Shown in pieces: positions 1 to 8,242 of a stretch of DNA of 28,574 nucleotides. Where the stretch lies: positions 1 through 28,574 of the forward strand of contig CAZRJC010000024.1 of the NCBI GenBank assembly GCA_964600385.1, in the 5' to 3' direction. The first letter of the stretch is position 1. Every line of letters begins with the position of its first letter. The notes beneath the pieces are model-generated. The model ran no database searches. It saw nothing but the letters and a program-made list of their open reading frames with translations, and was not told where the DNA came from. The DNA is from DMER64 sp964600385 (lineage in GTDB: Bacteria; Bacteroidota; Bacteroidia; Bacteroidales; UBA932). Position numbers and translations under genes: made by a program.

Positions 1-1312
1 CCAGCACCACGTCTTCGTACGGAAGGCCCCCTTTCTCGTTCTTTACATACAGCCCCTTCCCTATCAACTCTTTATAATAGCTGTTGTGCGGCGTAAAGTA
101 TGGCAGTTGCCACAGCGAGATATGAAATCCGTCCGCCAGCAGATCGTTTATCATCTTTTGCGCATCGGGGAAACGATCCGGTGCAAAACGATAATCACAC
201 TGCCAGTCGGTCTGGAACCAGCCGGTATCAAAGTGGATCACATCAGCCGGTATATTGTTTTTTCTCAGTTCCGAGGCTACTTGATAGCCCTCTTCCTGCG
301 AGAAATAGGTGATACGGCTCATCCATGTCCCGAATGACCATACGGGAGGCATGGCCGCCTTTCCCGTTATATTGGTGTAAGCGTCTATCACGTTCGCGGG
401 TTTGCCAAGAAACAGGAACAGGTCCATCGTTTCATCGGCCATGAACAGCTTGTTGGCTCCTATGTACGAAGCGCCAAAGTCACAGGTTACCGGCGCCGAG
501 GTATGCATGAACACTCCGTAGCCGCGGCTGCTGATAAAGAACGGTATGGGCTTGTACATCCCGTCCGACTCGGGGCCCTGCGGGTCCGTCACGAACAGGT
601 GCACCTTCTGACCCACCTTGTTCAGCCCGGTGGCCGACTCCCCACAGCCCACAATACGTTCGTACGGGGAAATTGAAAGGACCGGATTGATGCTCCGTGT
701 ATTATCGGAAGCTCTTTTTATAAAATTGAACGGCAATACTTTTATCTGTGTGGAGTCGTTGTCTTTCCAGTGCCGTGTCTGCGTGAGTTTTTTTCCGTCC
801 GCGTCAAAAAGCGCTATGCGGAACGGGTATTCCTCAATCAGGACAGATCCGCAGGAACTCGTATACCTGTAACCGTTCGCATCCCTGAAGAACGTCCAGC
901 TTTTGTCCACGGGAAGCGGACCGGCCAGCATGAGGCTGTCTTCGTCATCAAAAACAACCGGCGAGGTATATACCCGAATGCGGACCGTCGAGGCCGAGAT
1001 GAAATCCAGCTTAAAGCCGAGGCTGGGGTTGTTTTCGTACTCAGATTCAGGGAAGTCCAGCATCTTGAGTGCCTGAGGAAGCACCGTTGTGGCGTTGAAC
1101 GCCTGTCGCGCAAACAGACTCTGACGCCTCCAGGACAAAGTTCCGGAAGCCGAGGCGCTGTTGAACGAGGCCACCGAATCGGCAAAAAAATATGTGTTGC
1201 TGAAATCACTAAAGTCCCGGCTCACATCCACCGTCTGACTTTGCAGGTAGGGTTGGGCCCCGGTCAGGACCGGACACAGGGCCAACGCAATAATAAGTAT
1301 TGATTTTTTCAT
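1..1312 (-). CDS. GH31 family glycosidase (alpha-xylosidase/alpha-glucosidase type), 3' part cut by window edge
   Basis: Partial gene. Reading the minus strand from ATG at 1312 gives an open frame of 437 codons running off position 1. The N-terminus is a type I signal peptide (MKKSILIIALALCPVLTGA, cleavage expected before QPYLQS), so the product is probably periplasmic. An N-terminal beta-sandwich is followed by the start of a GH31 barrel: PPVWSFGTWMSR, then DVIHFDTDW and FPDAQKMINDLLADGFHISLW, the pattern of the YicI-like branch of GH31. The nucleophile region (usually W.DM.E) lies beyond the window, so activity cannot be judged. Family members remove terminal alpha-xylose or alpha-glucose residues. 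It is the last visible gene of the PUL, 49 nt after the 885-residue gene, and a TATCTTTG box lies 17 nt before its start, so it may also have its own promoter. The GH31 family is secure; substrate is inferred. Confidence 0.85.
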   Translation of the reverse strand, partial: MKKSILIIALALCPVLTGAQPYLQSQTVDVSRDFSDFSNTYFFADSVASFNSASASGTLSWRRQSLFARQAFNATTVLPQALKMLDFPESEYENNPSLGFKLDFISASTVRIRVYTSPVVFDDEDSLMLAGPLPVDKSWTFFRDANGYRYTSSCGSVLIEEYPFRIALFDADGKKLTQTRHWKDNDSTQIKVLPFNFIKRASDNTRSINPVLSISPYERIVGCGESATGLNKVGQKVHLFVTDPQGPESDGMYKPIPFFISSRGYGVFMHTSAPVTCDFGASYIGANKLFMADETMDLFLFLGKPANVIDAYTNITGKAAMPPVWSFGTWMSRITYFSQEEGYQVASELRKNNIPADVIHFDTGWFQTDWQCDYRFAPDRFPDAQKMINDLLADGFHISLWQLPYFTPHNSYYKELIGKGLYVKNEKGGLPYEDVVL

Positions 1313-1329
1313 GAGATTATCTTCTGTTT

Positions 1330-1337
1330 CAAAGATA
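1330..1337 (-). promoter_or_regulatory. Possible Bacteroidetes -7 promoter box before the partial GH31 gene
   Basis: TATCTTTG on the minus strand matches the Bacteroides TAnnTTTG -7 consensus, 17 nt upstream of the ATG at 1312. It lies in the only appreciable gap (1313-1361) among the PUL enzyme genes. No clear TTTG -33 element is seen at the expected distance, so this is a weak call. Confidence 0.35.
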
Positions 1338-1361
1338 AAAAAAATCTTCCTATTGTTCTTC

Positions 1362-4019
1362 CTATTGCTCTTCCATTCGCCGTATCCTCAACGCATCTAC
1401 CATAGCCTGGTTCACCATAATATTCATATTTTGGTTGTGCGGGAGGTACTTTAGTGTCATATTGTGCTCCCCGGCGGTAAGATATACCTGTAGTGTATTG
1501 GTCCAGCCCCATTCATTCCACAGTTCGTTGCCCCGTTGGGGAAAAACGTGCGCTCCCGCATGTTTTCCATCCACCAGTAAAGTACGTACCGCACATTTGT
1601 TTGAGGTGTTTACAGGGCCGTTCCCATTGGCATAACGCCAGTCAATAAGGTAAAGCCCGGATTGTTCCGTAACGACAGGAATGGAAATACGTACATTTTC
1701 TGTAGTATTGATTTCTACAAACCCGCTCCCGGAGAATCCTCTGTAGGATTTTGCGGAAGAAGGAGCATATTTTTCAGTTTCAAATATCCGGCACCACTCA
1801 TACTGCTCCAGAGGTTCGGAGGCAAACGATTCCAGGCCTTCTGCATTGACAGCTTTTACCTGAATATCCCCCCGGGAACCGTTAGCGGGCGAAAGGGTAT
1901 CCGCTCTCTGACCATTAACCCACAGATTATAAGAAGATAGATCCTGTAAAGATATAGCCGGAGTAGACGGGCTGTAAGCATTTTTTGTCAAAGTGATCTG
2001 TGACAGACCCGGACTTTTGGATTCTAACACCAGCCTGAGAGTGTGCCGTCCGGTAAGTCCGGCCGGTATGAAAGGATCATCCAGTTTCTTTCCGTCCAGT
2101 GAAACAGAATGTATTTTATTGCCATAACCTTCCATTACTATGTCAAGCAGCGTATTTCGGTACCTGAATCCCGCGAGGGTCCGCTTTCCATCCATTGTTT
2201 GCGGAACAAAAGGTTTGAAACTCAGGCCGTTTTCCTCAAAACGAATCCCGAACAACAGATGATAGACAATACTCAGGTTTCCCGAAAGGCTCCATAGCAT
2301 ATTCGAAGAGTTGATCTGAGTGCCAAACCAGTCTCCGTTCTCTACCACCATATTTTCGTAATTGGTAAGAAAAAGGGCTGCCGCTCTGTAAATGGAGCCG
2401 ATACTGTGCAAAACCCCCTTCTCGTTCCCCGTCTCGGCCGAGGCCCACATCCAATATGCCTGAACAAACGGCCATATGGCATCGTTATGATACGGAGGGA
2501 TGTCCGGGATCTGCGGGAAAAAGCAAGAAGTACCGTACGTTTGGTTAGGGACCGAGGCCGTAACGCGTGCCGCCCGCTCTTCCGGAGCAATGCCAAACAG
2601 GATACAAAGGGCTTCGCCCAGGGTTTCGCTTCTTGGAGAAAGGATCATGCTACTCCGCCCGTACAGGTATTGTCCGTAATAGCCTCTGTCTTCCATCCAT
2701 AAATGATTATTGATGCCGGCGGCTATCTGCCGGGCAATATCTTCGTACCTGAGGGCTTCGTCCGGTTTGCCCAGTAAGGAACAGATTTTTGCCAGCACCG
2801 AGATGGCGCCGTAATGCACGGCATTGGTTCCGAGGTTTTCGCTTTGAAAAATATCCGCGGGTTGCATCCATTGCGGATATTCCTGTTCCCTCCAGTCCAG
2901 AAAAGAAGATTCGCCTTTCATGAGACCTGTTTGGGGGTTGAAGGCCGTTAGAAGATCGTCTTCCACGGAACGGCGGATAATGGGATATATGGTTTCGAGC
3001 CACAGACTGTCTCCCGTGACCTTATATATCTCGTAAGCGGCCACCGCCCATATCATGCGGTCCGTAGAAACGGGCCAGGCACCTCCGGTTCCCGTATCCT
3101 GAATGATCCGGCCCAACGTATCGACCTTTCGCATAAGGCTTATCTTTGAAACCTTAGGCTGTAAATGAGCCATGGCCAATATAATACTGTAGCTCACATC
3201 CCTGGTCCAGACTCCTGCCCATTCTTTACCCGTACGGAGAGTGGAATCGGGTTCAATTGCCTTTACCATCTCCTCAAGAGACATATTATACAGGGCGTTT
3301 TCCAGCAACAAATCACTCTCCAACCGCGGATAGGCAGATAAATCGTATGTTGCTGTCCACTTATTTACCGGGTTGGAACTTTCATCCACCGCATTGAGCA
3401 CCATTTCAATTTCATATATATAGGGATTATCGGCCGAGACATTAAGTTTCAGATCTTCCCGAAGGTCCAGATTATCAAAATCCCAGCTCAGGGGATCACA
3501 ACTCCCAGCCAAGTAGATACCCTTAAAATCCTCCTTATATATTCTGGAACGGGTAGGTGTGTCATAAAAACCTTCTTTCTCAAAGGCTTTGTGCATGTCA
3601 CTCATATCCACCCGGAATTTCACCTTTATATTCCGTGGCATATAACGTCCCTGGCCAGAGAGCCCGGGTTCAGTTTTCAATTGTTCTCCAAAACGGATAA
3701 GCGGCAATTCAAGTGAAGCACCATCTGGTGCGAGACAAAGATACTGGTGGTCCACTCCCGAAGCACTTTCGTTATCCCCTGCATTTATGCAGAATTTGAA
3801 TTGTATGCGGGGAGATTTGAAATACAGGCTTTTACTCCTATAATCAGATTCTATTTGAGTGGCCGATACGGCCCTTGCCGTAAAATCGCCTTCCACTACC
3901 CTGTCGGGAAATAGCGAATAGGCATCGGTTGAATAAATGGGTTGTCGGGAATGGCACGAAGTGCCTGACAATATGGCTAGAATGCCGGCAATGACCGGCA
4001 GGGTTCGGGTCGCTTTCAT
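1362..4019 (-). CDS. Six-hairpin ((alpha/alpha)6) glycosidase-like lipoprotein with flanking carbohydrate-binding-like modules
   Basis: 885 residues. N-terminal lipoprotein signal with lipid Cys about residue 22 (LSGTSC, a relaxed lipobox common in Bacteroidetes). Residues about 130-210 resemble a starch-binding (CBM20/48-like) beta-sandwich: IKVKFRVDMS, then GIYLAGSCDPLSWDF. Residues about 235-600 look like an (alpha/alpha)6 toroid of GH15/GH63/GH78-type clans: WAGVWTRD at 268-274, GTGGAWPVSTDRMIWA, SFLDWREQEYP, YHNDAIWPFVQAYWMW and NMLWSLSG. Residues about 760-885 look like a CBM35/CBM6-type module (GLYLIDWRYANGNG, AGEHNMTLKY). The exact GH family is not recognised. The start codon overlaps the stop of the upstream GH31 by one base (TAATG), implying translational coupling within the PUL. 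A role in trimming alpha-glucan side chains or oligosaccharides is inferred from context only. Confidence 0.8.
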   Translation of the reverse strand: MKATRTLPVIAGILAILSGTSCHSRQPIYSTDAYSLFPDRVVEGDFTARAVSATQIESDYRSKSLYFKSPRIQFKFCINAGDNESASGVDHQYLCLAPDGASLELPLIRFGEQLKTEPGLSGQGRYMPRNIKVKFRVDMSDMHKAFEKEGFYDTPTRSRIYKEDFKGIYLAGSCDPLSWDFDNLDLREDLKLNVSADNPYIYEIEMVLNAVDESSNPVNKWTATYDLSAYPRLESDLLLENALYNMSLEEMVKAIEPDSTLRTGKEWAGVWTRDVSYSIILAMAHLQPKVSKISLMRKVDTLGRIIQDTGTGGAWPVSTDRMIWAVAAYEIYKVTGDSLWLETIYPIIRRSVEDDLLTAFNPQTGLMKGESSFLDWREQEYPQWMQPADIFQSENLGTNAVHYGAISVLAKICSLLGKPDEALRYEDIARQIAAGINNHLWMEDRGYYGQYLYGRSSMILSPRSETLGEALCILFGIAPEERAARVTASVPNQTYGTSCFFPQIPDIPPYHNDAIWPFVQAYWMWASAETGNEKGVLHSIGSIYRAAALFLTNYENMVVENGDWFGTQINSSNMLWSLSGNLSIVYHLLFGIRFEENGLSFKPFVPQTMDGKRTLAGFRYRNTLLDIVMEGYGNKIHSVSLDGKKLDDPFIPAGLTGRHTLRLVLESKSPGLSQITLTKNAYSPSTPAISLQDLSSYNLWVNGQRADTLSPANGSRGDIQVKAVNAEGLESFASEPLEQYEWCRIFETEKYAPSSAKSYRGFSGSGFVEINTTENVRISIPVVTEQSGLYLIDWRYANGNGPVNTSNKCAVRTLLVDGKHAGAHVFPQRGNELWNEWGWTNTLQVYLTAGEHNMTLKYLPHNQNMNIMVNQAMVDALRIRRMEEQ

Positions 4020-6463
4020 TATTTATTATATGTAATATCAACTGTTATGGTTTCAGGAATATAGGGGAACATAACGGTACAGACTTGTTGTTGCGGATCC
4101 CAGTTCCAGGAAGTCTTCTTTTTCATTGGGCTTCCGTTAATTTTTACTGCTTTGGGGCTCTTATCATAATATAACCGGATTCCTAACCGGCGTTCATATT
4201 TGTTGGAATAAGTGCCCTTATGGAGTGGTTTAATGGTAATGGAATAACCTTTATCGACGGAAGTACACGTAATACGACGGGAAGTCCACCCTTCTTCCAG
4301 GTAATCTGTACTTTCTCCGTCATCTTCGTAGAGTGTGCCGATTGCCGTCTCATTGCCGGGTATTACTTCAAACCAGACAGGATATCCCTGTACTTCATCC
4401 AGGTATTGCATTACCGGTTGGGTGGGAATGACCGATCCTTTTTTTATGAACAAAGGAATCCGTGACAATGGTGCCTGTACAGTTATCCAGTCTCCGCCGG
4501 AATATACCGTGTGCCTGTCATAGAAATCCACCCATTCTCCTTTGGGCAGATAGACTTTTTTTGTAAGGGCACCTTTTTCGAGTACAGGAGCCACCAGGAT
4601 CGCGTTGCCGAACATGAACTGTTCATTCAACAGAAAAGTGTTCCTGTCTTCGGGAAACTCAAAAAACATGCTCCGCATGATGGGCCATCCCATATCATGT
4701 GCCTCACGGGCACAGGAGTATATATACGGTATGAGAGTGTATTTGAGTTCAATGGCGGATTTTGAAAAAGCTTCCGCAACTGGTCCGAACTGCCAGGGTT
4801 CCACGGCCCAGTTGCCTTCGTGATGTGCTCGCGAGAGAGGCGTAAACACACCCAACTGCATCCAGCGGACATACAATTCGGCCATGGCGGGATAATCTGT
4901 AATATCTCCGCAGTATCCCGATATATCACAAGTAATAAAAGGGACACCGCTCAAACCGGCCGACAGCATGACCGGAATCTGGCCGGCCATCTGTTCCCAG
5001 CCCTGTGTTACATCGGCCCCGTTGCCACTGTCACCGGTCCAGCTGAAAGCATAACGCTGAATGCCGGCATATCCTGCCCGGGTCATCTGGAATATTCTCT
5101 TTCCGGAGTTGCGTTTATTAAACTGTTCCGTAACCACTTTATCCCATGTTAATCCGTACACATTATGAATCCGGTCGTGCATCCCGTCATGATGAAGCAT
5201 GGAAAGCCGCTCGGTGCTTTCTTCGTTGCTCCAGGCTGGCTCTCCCATATCGGTCCAAAAGCCTTTGACTCCCATGTCGAGCGGTTTCTGCTGGTATGCT
5301 CCCCACCAGTCTGCTACCCCGGGTTTGGTAAAATCCACTACACCGCAAGCGCCGCCCCATGGCCAGGGCATATCGTACGTGAGGCCGGTACAGGTATCCT
5401 TGGTGAAATACCCCAGGGAATCGGCCTCGTTCCATTGTTTTCTGTTGTTTTTCGATATCACGGGGTCCTGCGAAACAATCATTTTGAAACCCATTGCGGC
5501 CAGGTCGCTGACCATTCCTTCTGGATTAGTATAATTCTCTTTCCTCCATGTAAAATCCTGGAGGTATTGGGTCCATCCGATATCCTGATAGATTACGTCA
5601 CAAGGTATTTGTTTTGCACGAAAAGTGCGTGCCACCTCCCTGGCCAATGCTTCATTGGTGTACAGACCGCGACATTGGGCAAATCCCAAGGCCCATCTGG
5701 GCGGCATGATGGGCTTGCCGGTAAGCGCGACGTACCGGCTGAGTATTTCCTTATAATTCCTTCCGTAAATGAAATAATACACCATAGAACCGCCGGGGGC
5801 GGAAAAGGAATAGGAATCGGGATTCACCGTTCCAAAACGAAAGACCGTCTTATAAGTGTTGTCAAAGAATATCCCGTAGTGGTAACTGCTCATGAAAAAA
5901 GGGATTGACTTATAAAGGGGATCCTCCGTAGTGCTATAGCAGGGTTTGTCGCTGTTCCACATCCTGAATGTGCCTCCGCGCCTGGACATTGGTCCGGCTT
6001 TTTCCCCGAGCCCGAAGATCTGTTCATCGGTCCTGAGCAATTTGCTGGATACAACATGGCCCGCCTCATTGGCTGTATGTCCATTGTCCGGAGTGTCGGA
6101 AAATAGTAATTTCTGGTATTTGTCATAGATGCGGAGCCTGACGGGTTCTTTGGATATAACAATTCTCAATTGAGACGTATAGAGTTCATAAGAAGATCCT
6201 TCACCGGATATGTTCAGCGTCCCCACATCGGCCGGTTCTTCATTTATTACGGCATAGGAACGCACTTCAGGCTCGTACCGTCCCGATGGTAGGTAGGTGA
6301 TTTTCAGAATTTCCGGACTGCAGCATTTCAAAGCCAGTGCTGCGGAGTTGTCCAGACGGAAGATAAATGTACGGTTATCTGTCTTCTCGTAAGAGGTCAC
6401 TGCCTGTGAAAAGACATAAAACGGTACCAGCAAAAAAATGCTTAAAAGAAAAAATCGCCTCAT
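4019..6463 (-). CDS. GH31 alpha-glucosidase (PUL exo-enzyme)
   Basis: 814 residues. Signal peptide MRRFFLLSIFLLVPFYVFS, with cleavage probably near SQA, so periplasmic. It has the complete GH31 layout: N-terminal beta-sandwich (about 25-245), catalytic barrel beginning PPRWALGFAQCR (about 254), nucleophile Asp405 in GFWTDMGEP, acid/base Asp478 in YAFSWTGD, then proximal and distal C-terminal beta domains (YLPKGEWVDFY, LYEDDGESTDY). Such enzymes release glucose from the non-reducing ends of alpha-glucans and isomalto-oligosaccharides. Its ATG directly follows the GH66 stop (TAAATG) and its own stop overlaps the next ATG, so the three genes are very probably one transcript. Together with GH66 and SusC/D this is the enzyme set of Bacteroides dextran loci. 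All catalytic residues are present; exact linkage preference is inferred. Confidence 0.95.
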   Translation of the reverse strand: MRRFFLLSIFLLVPFYVFSQAVTSYEKTDNRTFIFRLDNSAALALKCCSPEILKITYLPSGRYEPEVRSYAVINEEPADVGTLNISGEGSSYELYTSQLRIVISKEPVRLRIYDKYQKLLFSDTPDNGHTANEAGHVVSSKLLRTDEQIFGLGEKAGPMSRRGGTFRMWNSDKPCYSTTEDPLYKSIPFFMSSYHYGIFFDNTYKTVFRFGTVNPDSYSFSAPGGSMVYYFIYGRNYKEILSRYVALTGKPIMPPRWALGFAQCRGLYTNEALAREVARTFRAKQIPCDVIYQDIGWTQYLQDFTWRKENYTNPEGMVSDLAAMGFKMIVSQDPVISKNNRKQWNEADSLGYFTKDTCTGLTYDMPWPWGGACGVVDFTKPGVADWWGAYQQKPLDMGVKGFWTDMGEPAWSNEESTERLSMLHHDGMHDRIHNVYGLTWDKVVTEQFNKRNSGKRIFQMTRAGYAGIQRYAFSWTGDSGNGADVTQGWEQMAGQIPVMLSAGLSGVPFITCDISGYCGDITDYPAMAELYVRWMQLGVFTPLSRAHHEGNWAVEPWQFGPVAEAFSKSAIELKYTLIPYIYSCAREAHDMGWPIMRSMFFEFPEDRNTFLLNEQFMFGNAILVAPVLEKGALTKKVYLPKGEWVDFYDRHTVYSGGDWITVQAPLSRIPLFIKKGSVIPTQPVMQYLDEVQGYPVWFEVIPGNETAIGTLYEDDGESTDYLEEGWTSRRITCTSVDKGYSITIKPLHKGTYSNKYERRLGIRLYYDKSPKAVKINGSPMKKKTSWNWDPQQQVCTVMFPYIPETITVDITYNK

Positions 6464-8242
6464 TTATTGAATGACTACCATTGTCCAGTACTTGAGCGCA
6501 GGAACGGTGAAAGTAACGTATCCGCTCCCTTGCGTGAATTCAAGTTTCCGGTACATAGCTCCTTCCGGATCGGGGGTAGCTGCCCAGATTTTATTGATTT
6601 TTTTTGTTGTTATCAACCGGAACACACCGTCCCGGATCAGACGCTGTTCGGGTTGTACTCCATTAAGGTCCCGCCAGCTTAACAAGATGGCATTAGAATA
6701 GTTAAGCAGGTGAATAACCTGACGTTCTCCCACCTGTTTTGCCAGGTAGACCACCTTGCCTGTGCGCGGGGGCCAGCTGTCCAGGGAAAAAGACGAAGAA
6801 ACAGCATTCAAAGACACGTCGTTAAATGAGCCTCCGTCTCTTAGAAGGTTTTCATAGGCCACAAGAAAGTCATAATAGGATACCAATCCTGTGGACAGTT
6901 GTTTGTCCATGGTCAGATTATTATTGGGAAAATATTCCCTGCACAACATGTGTTCTCCAAGTTCCAGGTGTGAGCCGCCCGAGGCAAAAATCACGGCCTC
7001 GGTCATCAGTACGCCGGGAGTATTGAATGTCCCTGCTGCATCGCCCTTGTCGTAATTCATATATGCAGCCAGCACGGTGTTGAGTTTTCCCCCTGAATAA
7101 TACGTATTCAGATCAATGATATTTTTAAGATCGGCGTAAGAGGCCTGGTTCGACCATACTTCATTGTAAAGAAAATCGGCTCCGGACCGGGCAATCGATT
7201 GTTGGCCATAACCTGCCACCGCATTGAAAACATGTGTCTTATGCGGATAATCAGAATCCATCCGGTTAAGAAATTTTCCATATCCCCGGGCCATATCCAC
7301 TGTCCGGCCATCATAATCGTACCTCGTTCCCCTGTCTCCCAACTGATCTATATGGAATCCGTCAAAGTCATAAACATTGTATACGTCGGCTACTCTGGAA
7401 GAAAAATAGTCCATCCATAATGGATTGGAAGGATCTGCCAGGTAAATCGAACTTCTGAAAGGAGATGAAAGTTCACACACATCTTTATGCAAATGGTTCC
7501 TGTCTGTGAAAACATACCATTCTTCATTCACTCCGTCTGCCGCCCCGTTATCAAGTACCCCGTAACATAAATCATAAAACATGGAGGCCATGTTTTTCTC
7601 TCTGGCCAGGGAAATGTATCCTTCCACCGTCGTTTTATACTGGGTCCGGCCGCCTATGTCCGGCCACGAACCGGCCGGTTGTTCGACCGTTCCCGCCAGG
7701 GGTCTGTGGTGATCATACTGCCAGTCGTAATACTGAATCCCGTTTATATGAAAGCGGCAAAGATTGTCGATCACTCCGGCCATTTCTTCCTCTTTTAATG
7801 CACCGAAACAGGAAAGAAATCCGTACCTGGGGAAGCGGGTCCATCGGCTGGAGACATCCAGCCCTATCGACCCTGCCGGAATCAGATTGGTTTCCTGTAC
7901 TGCAAATAGCTCAACCAGATATCCCCTGAAATCTTCTTCGGGGACTGTCCAGCTCCATGTATTGCCCGTAACGGATTCTTCATGGACGATGGAGTCGAGG
8001 TGTCTGTACCTCACCCGGTATTCAATAGACGCATCCATGGCAGGAGCGCATTGAAAATGAGCGGTACTCCCCGGATCATAACGAGCTTTATCACAAGACA
8101 GGACAACCGTAGATACGGAATCAGGCCCTCCTTCCGGCAGTCCGGACCCTTGCGGATCTTTTCTGCAACCGGAGAGGAGGACGCATTCCGTTATACACAG
8201 AATAAAAAACAGCTTGTTATTTCTCAAACTTGATGGTCTCAT
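6464..8242 (-). CDS. GH66 endo-dextranase, surface lipoprotein
   Basis: 592 residues with a clear lipoprotein signal (VLLSGC, lipid Cys26). An Ig-like N-terminal domain (about 45-130) is followed by a GH66 barrel. The predicted nucleophile is Asp299 in DGFHIDQLGD and the acid/base Glu361 in ADFLYNEVW; these sit 62 residues apart, as expected for GH66. A C-terminal beta domain follows (about 490-592). The length leaves no room for the roughly 90-residue CBM35 insertion typical of cycloisomaltooligosaccharide glucanotransferases, so a hydrolytic dextranase is the better call. It would cut internal alpha-1,6 bonds of dextran at the cell surface. The start overlaps the end of the SusE-like gene by 26 nt; no closer in-frame ATG preserves the signal peptide. 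This gene is the main reason for assigning the PUL to dextran. Confidence 0.93.
   Translation of the reverse strand: MRPSSLRNNKLFFILCITECVLLSGCRKDPQGSGLPEGGPDSVSTVVLSCDKARYDPGSTAHFQCAPAMDASIEYRVRYRHLDSIVHEESVTGNTWSWTVPEEDFRGYLVELFAVQETNLIPAGSIGLDVSSRWTRFPRYGFLSCFGALKEEEMAGVIDNLCRFHINGIQYYDWQYDHHRPLAGTVEQPAGSWPDIGGRTQYKTTVEGYISLAREKNMASMFYDLCYGVLDNGAADGVNEEWYVFTDRNHLHKDVCELSSPFRSSIYLADPSNPLWMDYFSSRVADVYNVYDFDGFHIDQLGDRGTRYDYDGRTVDMARGYGKFLNRMDSDYPHKTHVFNAVAGYGQQSIARSGADFLYNEVWSNQASYADLKNIIDLNTYYSGGKLNTVLAAYMNYDKGDAAGTFNTPGVLMTEAVIFASGGSHLELGEHMLCREYFPNNNLTMDKQLSTGLVSYYDFLVAYENLLRDGGSFNDVSLNAVSSSFSLDSWPPRTGKVVYLAKQVGERQVIHLLNYSNAILLSWRDLNGVQPEQRLIRDGVFRLITTKKINKIWAATPDPEGAMYRKLEFTQGSGYVTFTVPALKYWTMVVIQ

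Noticed and set aside
770..1303. 177-codon plus-strand ORF opposite the partial GH31 gene
   Set aside because: The minus frame carries a signal peptide and GH31 motifs; the plus ORF is rich in Arg/Gly from antisense reading and resembles nothing.
5165..5908. 247-codon plus-strand ORF inside the GH31 gene
   Set aside because: Antisense shadow of a gene with intact catalytic motifs. No family similarity and no promoter or coding signal of its own.
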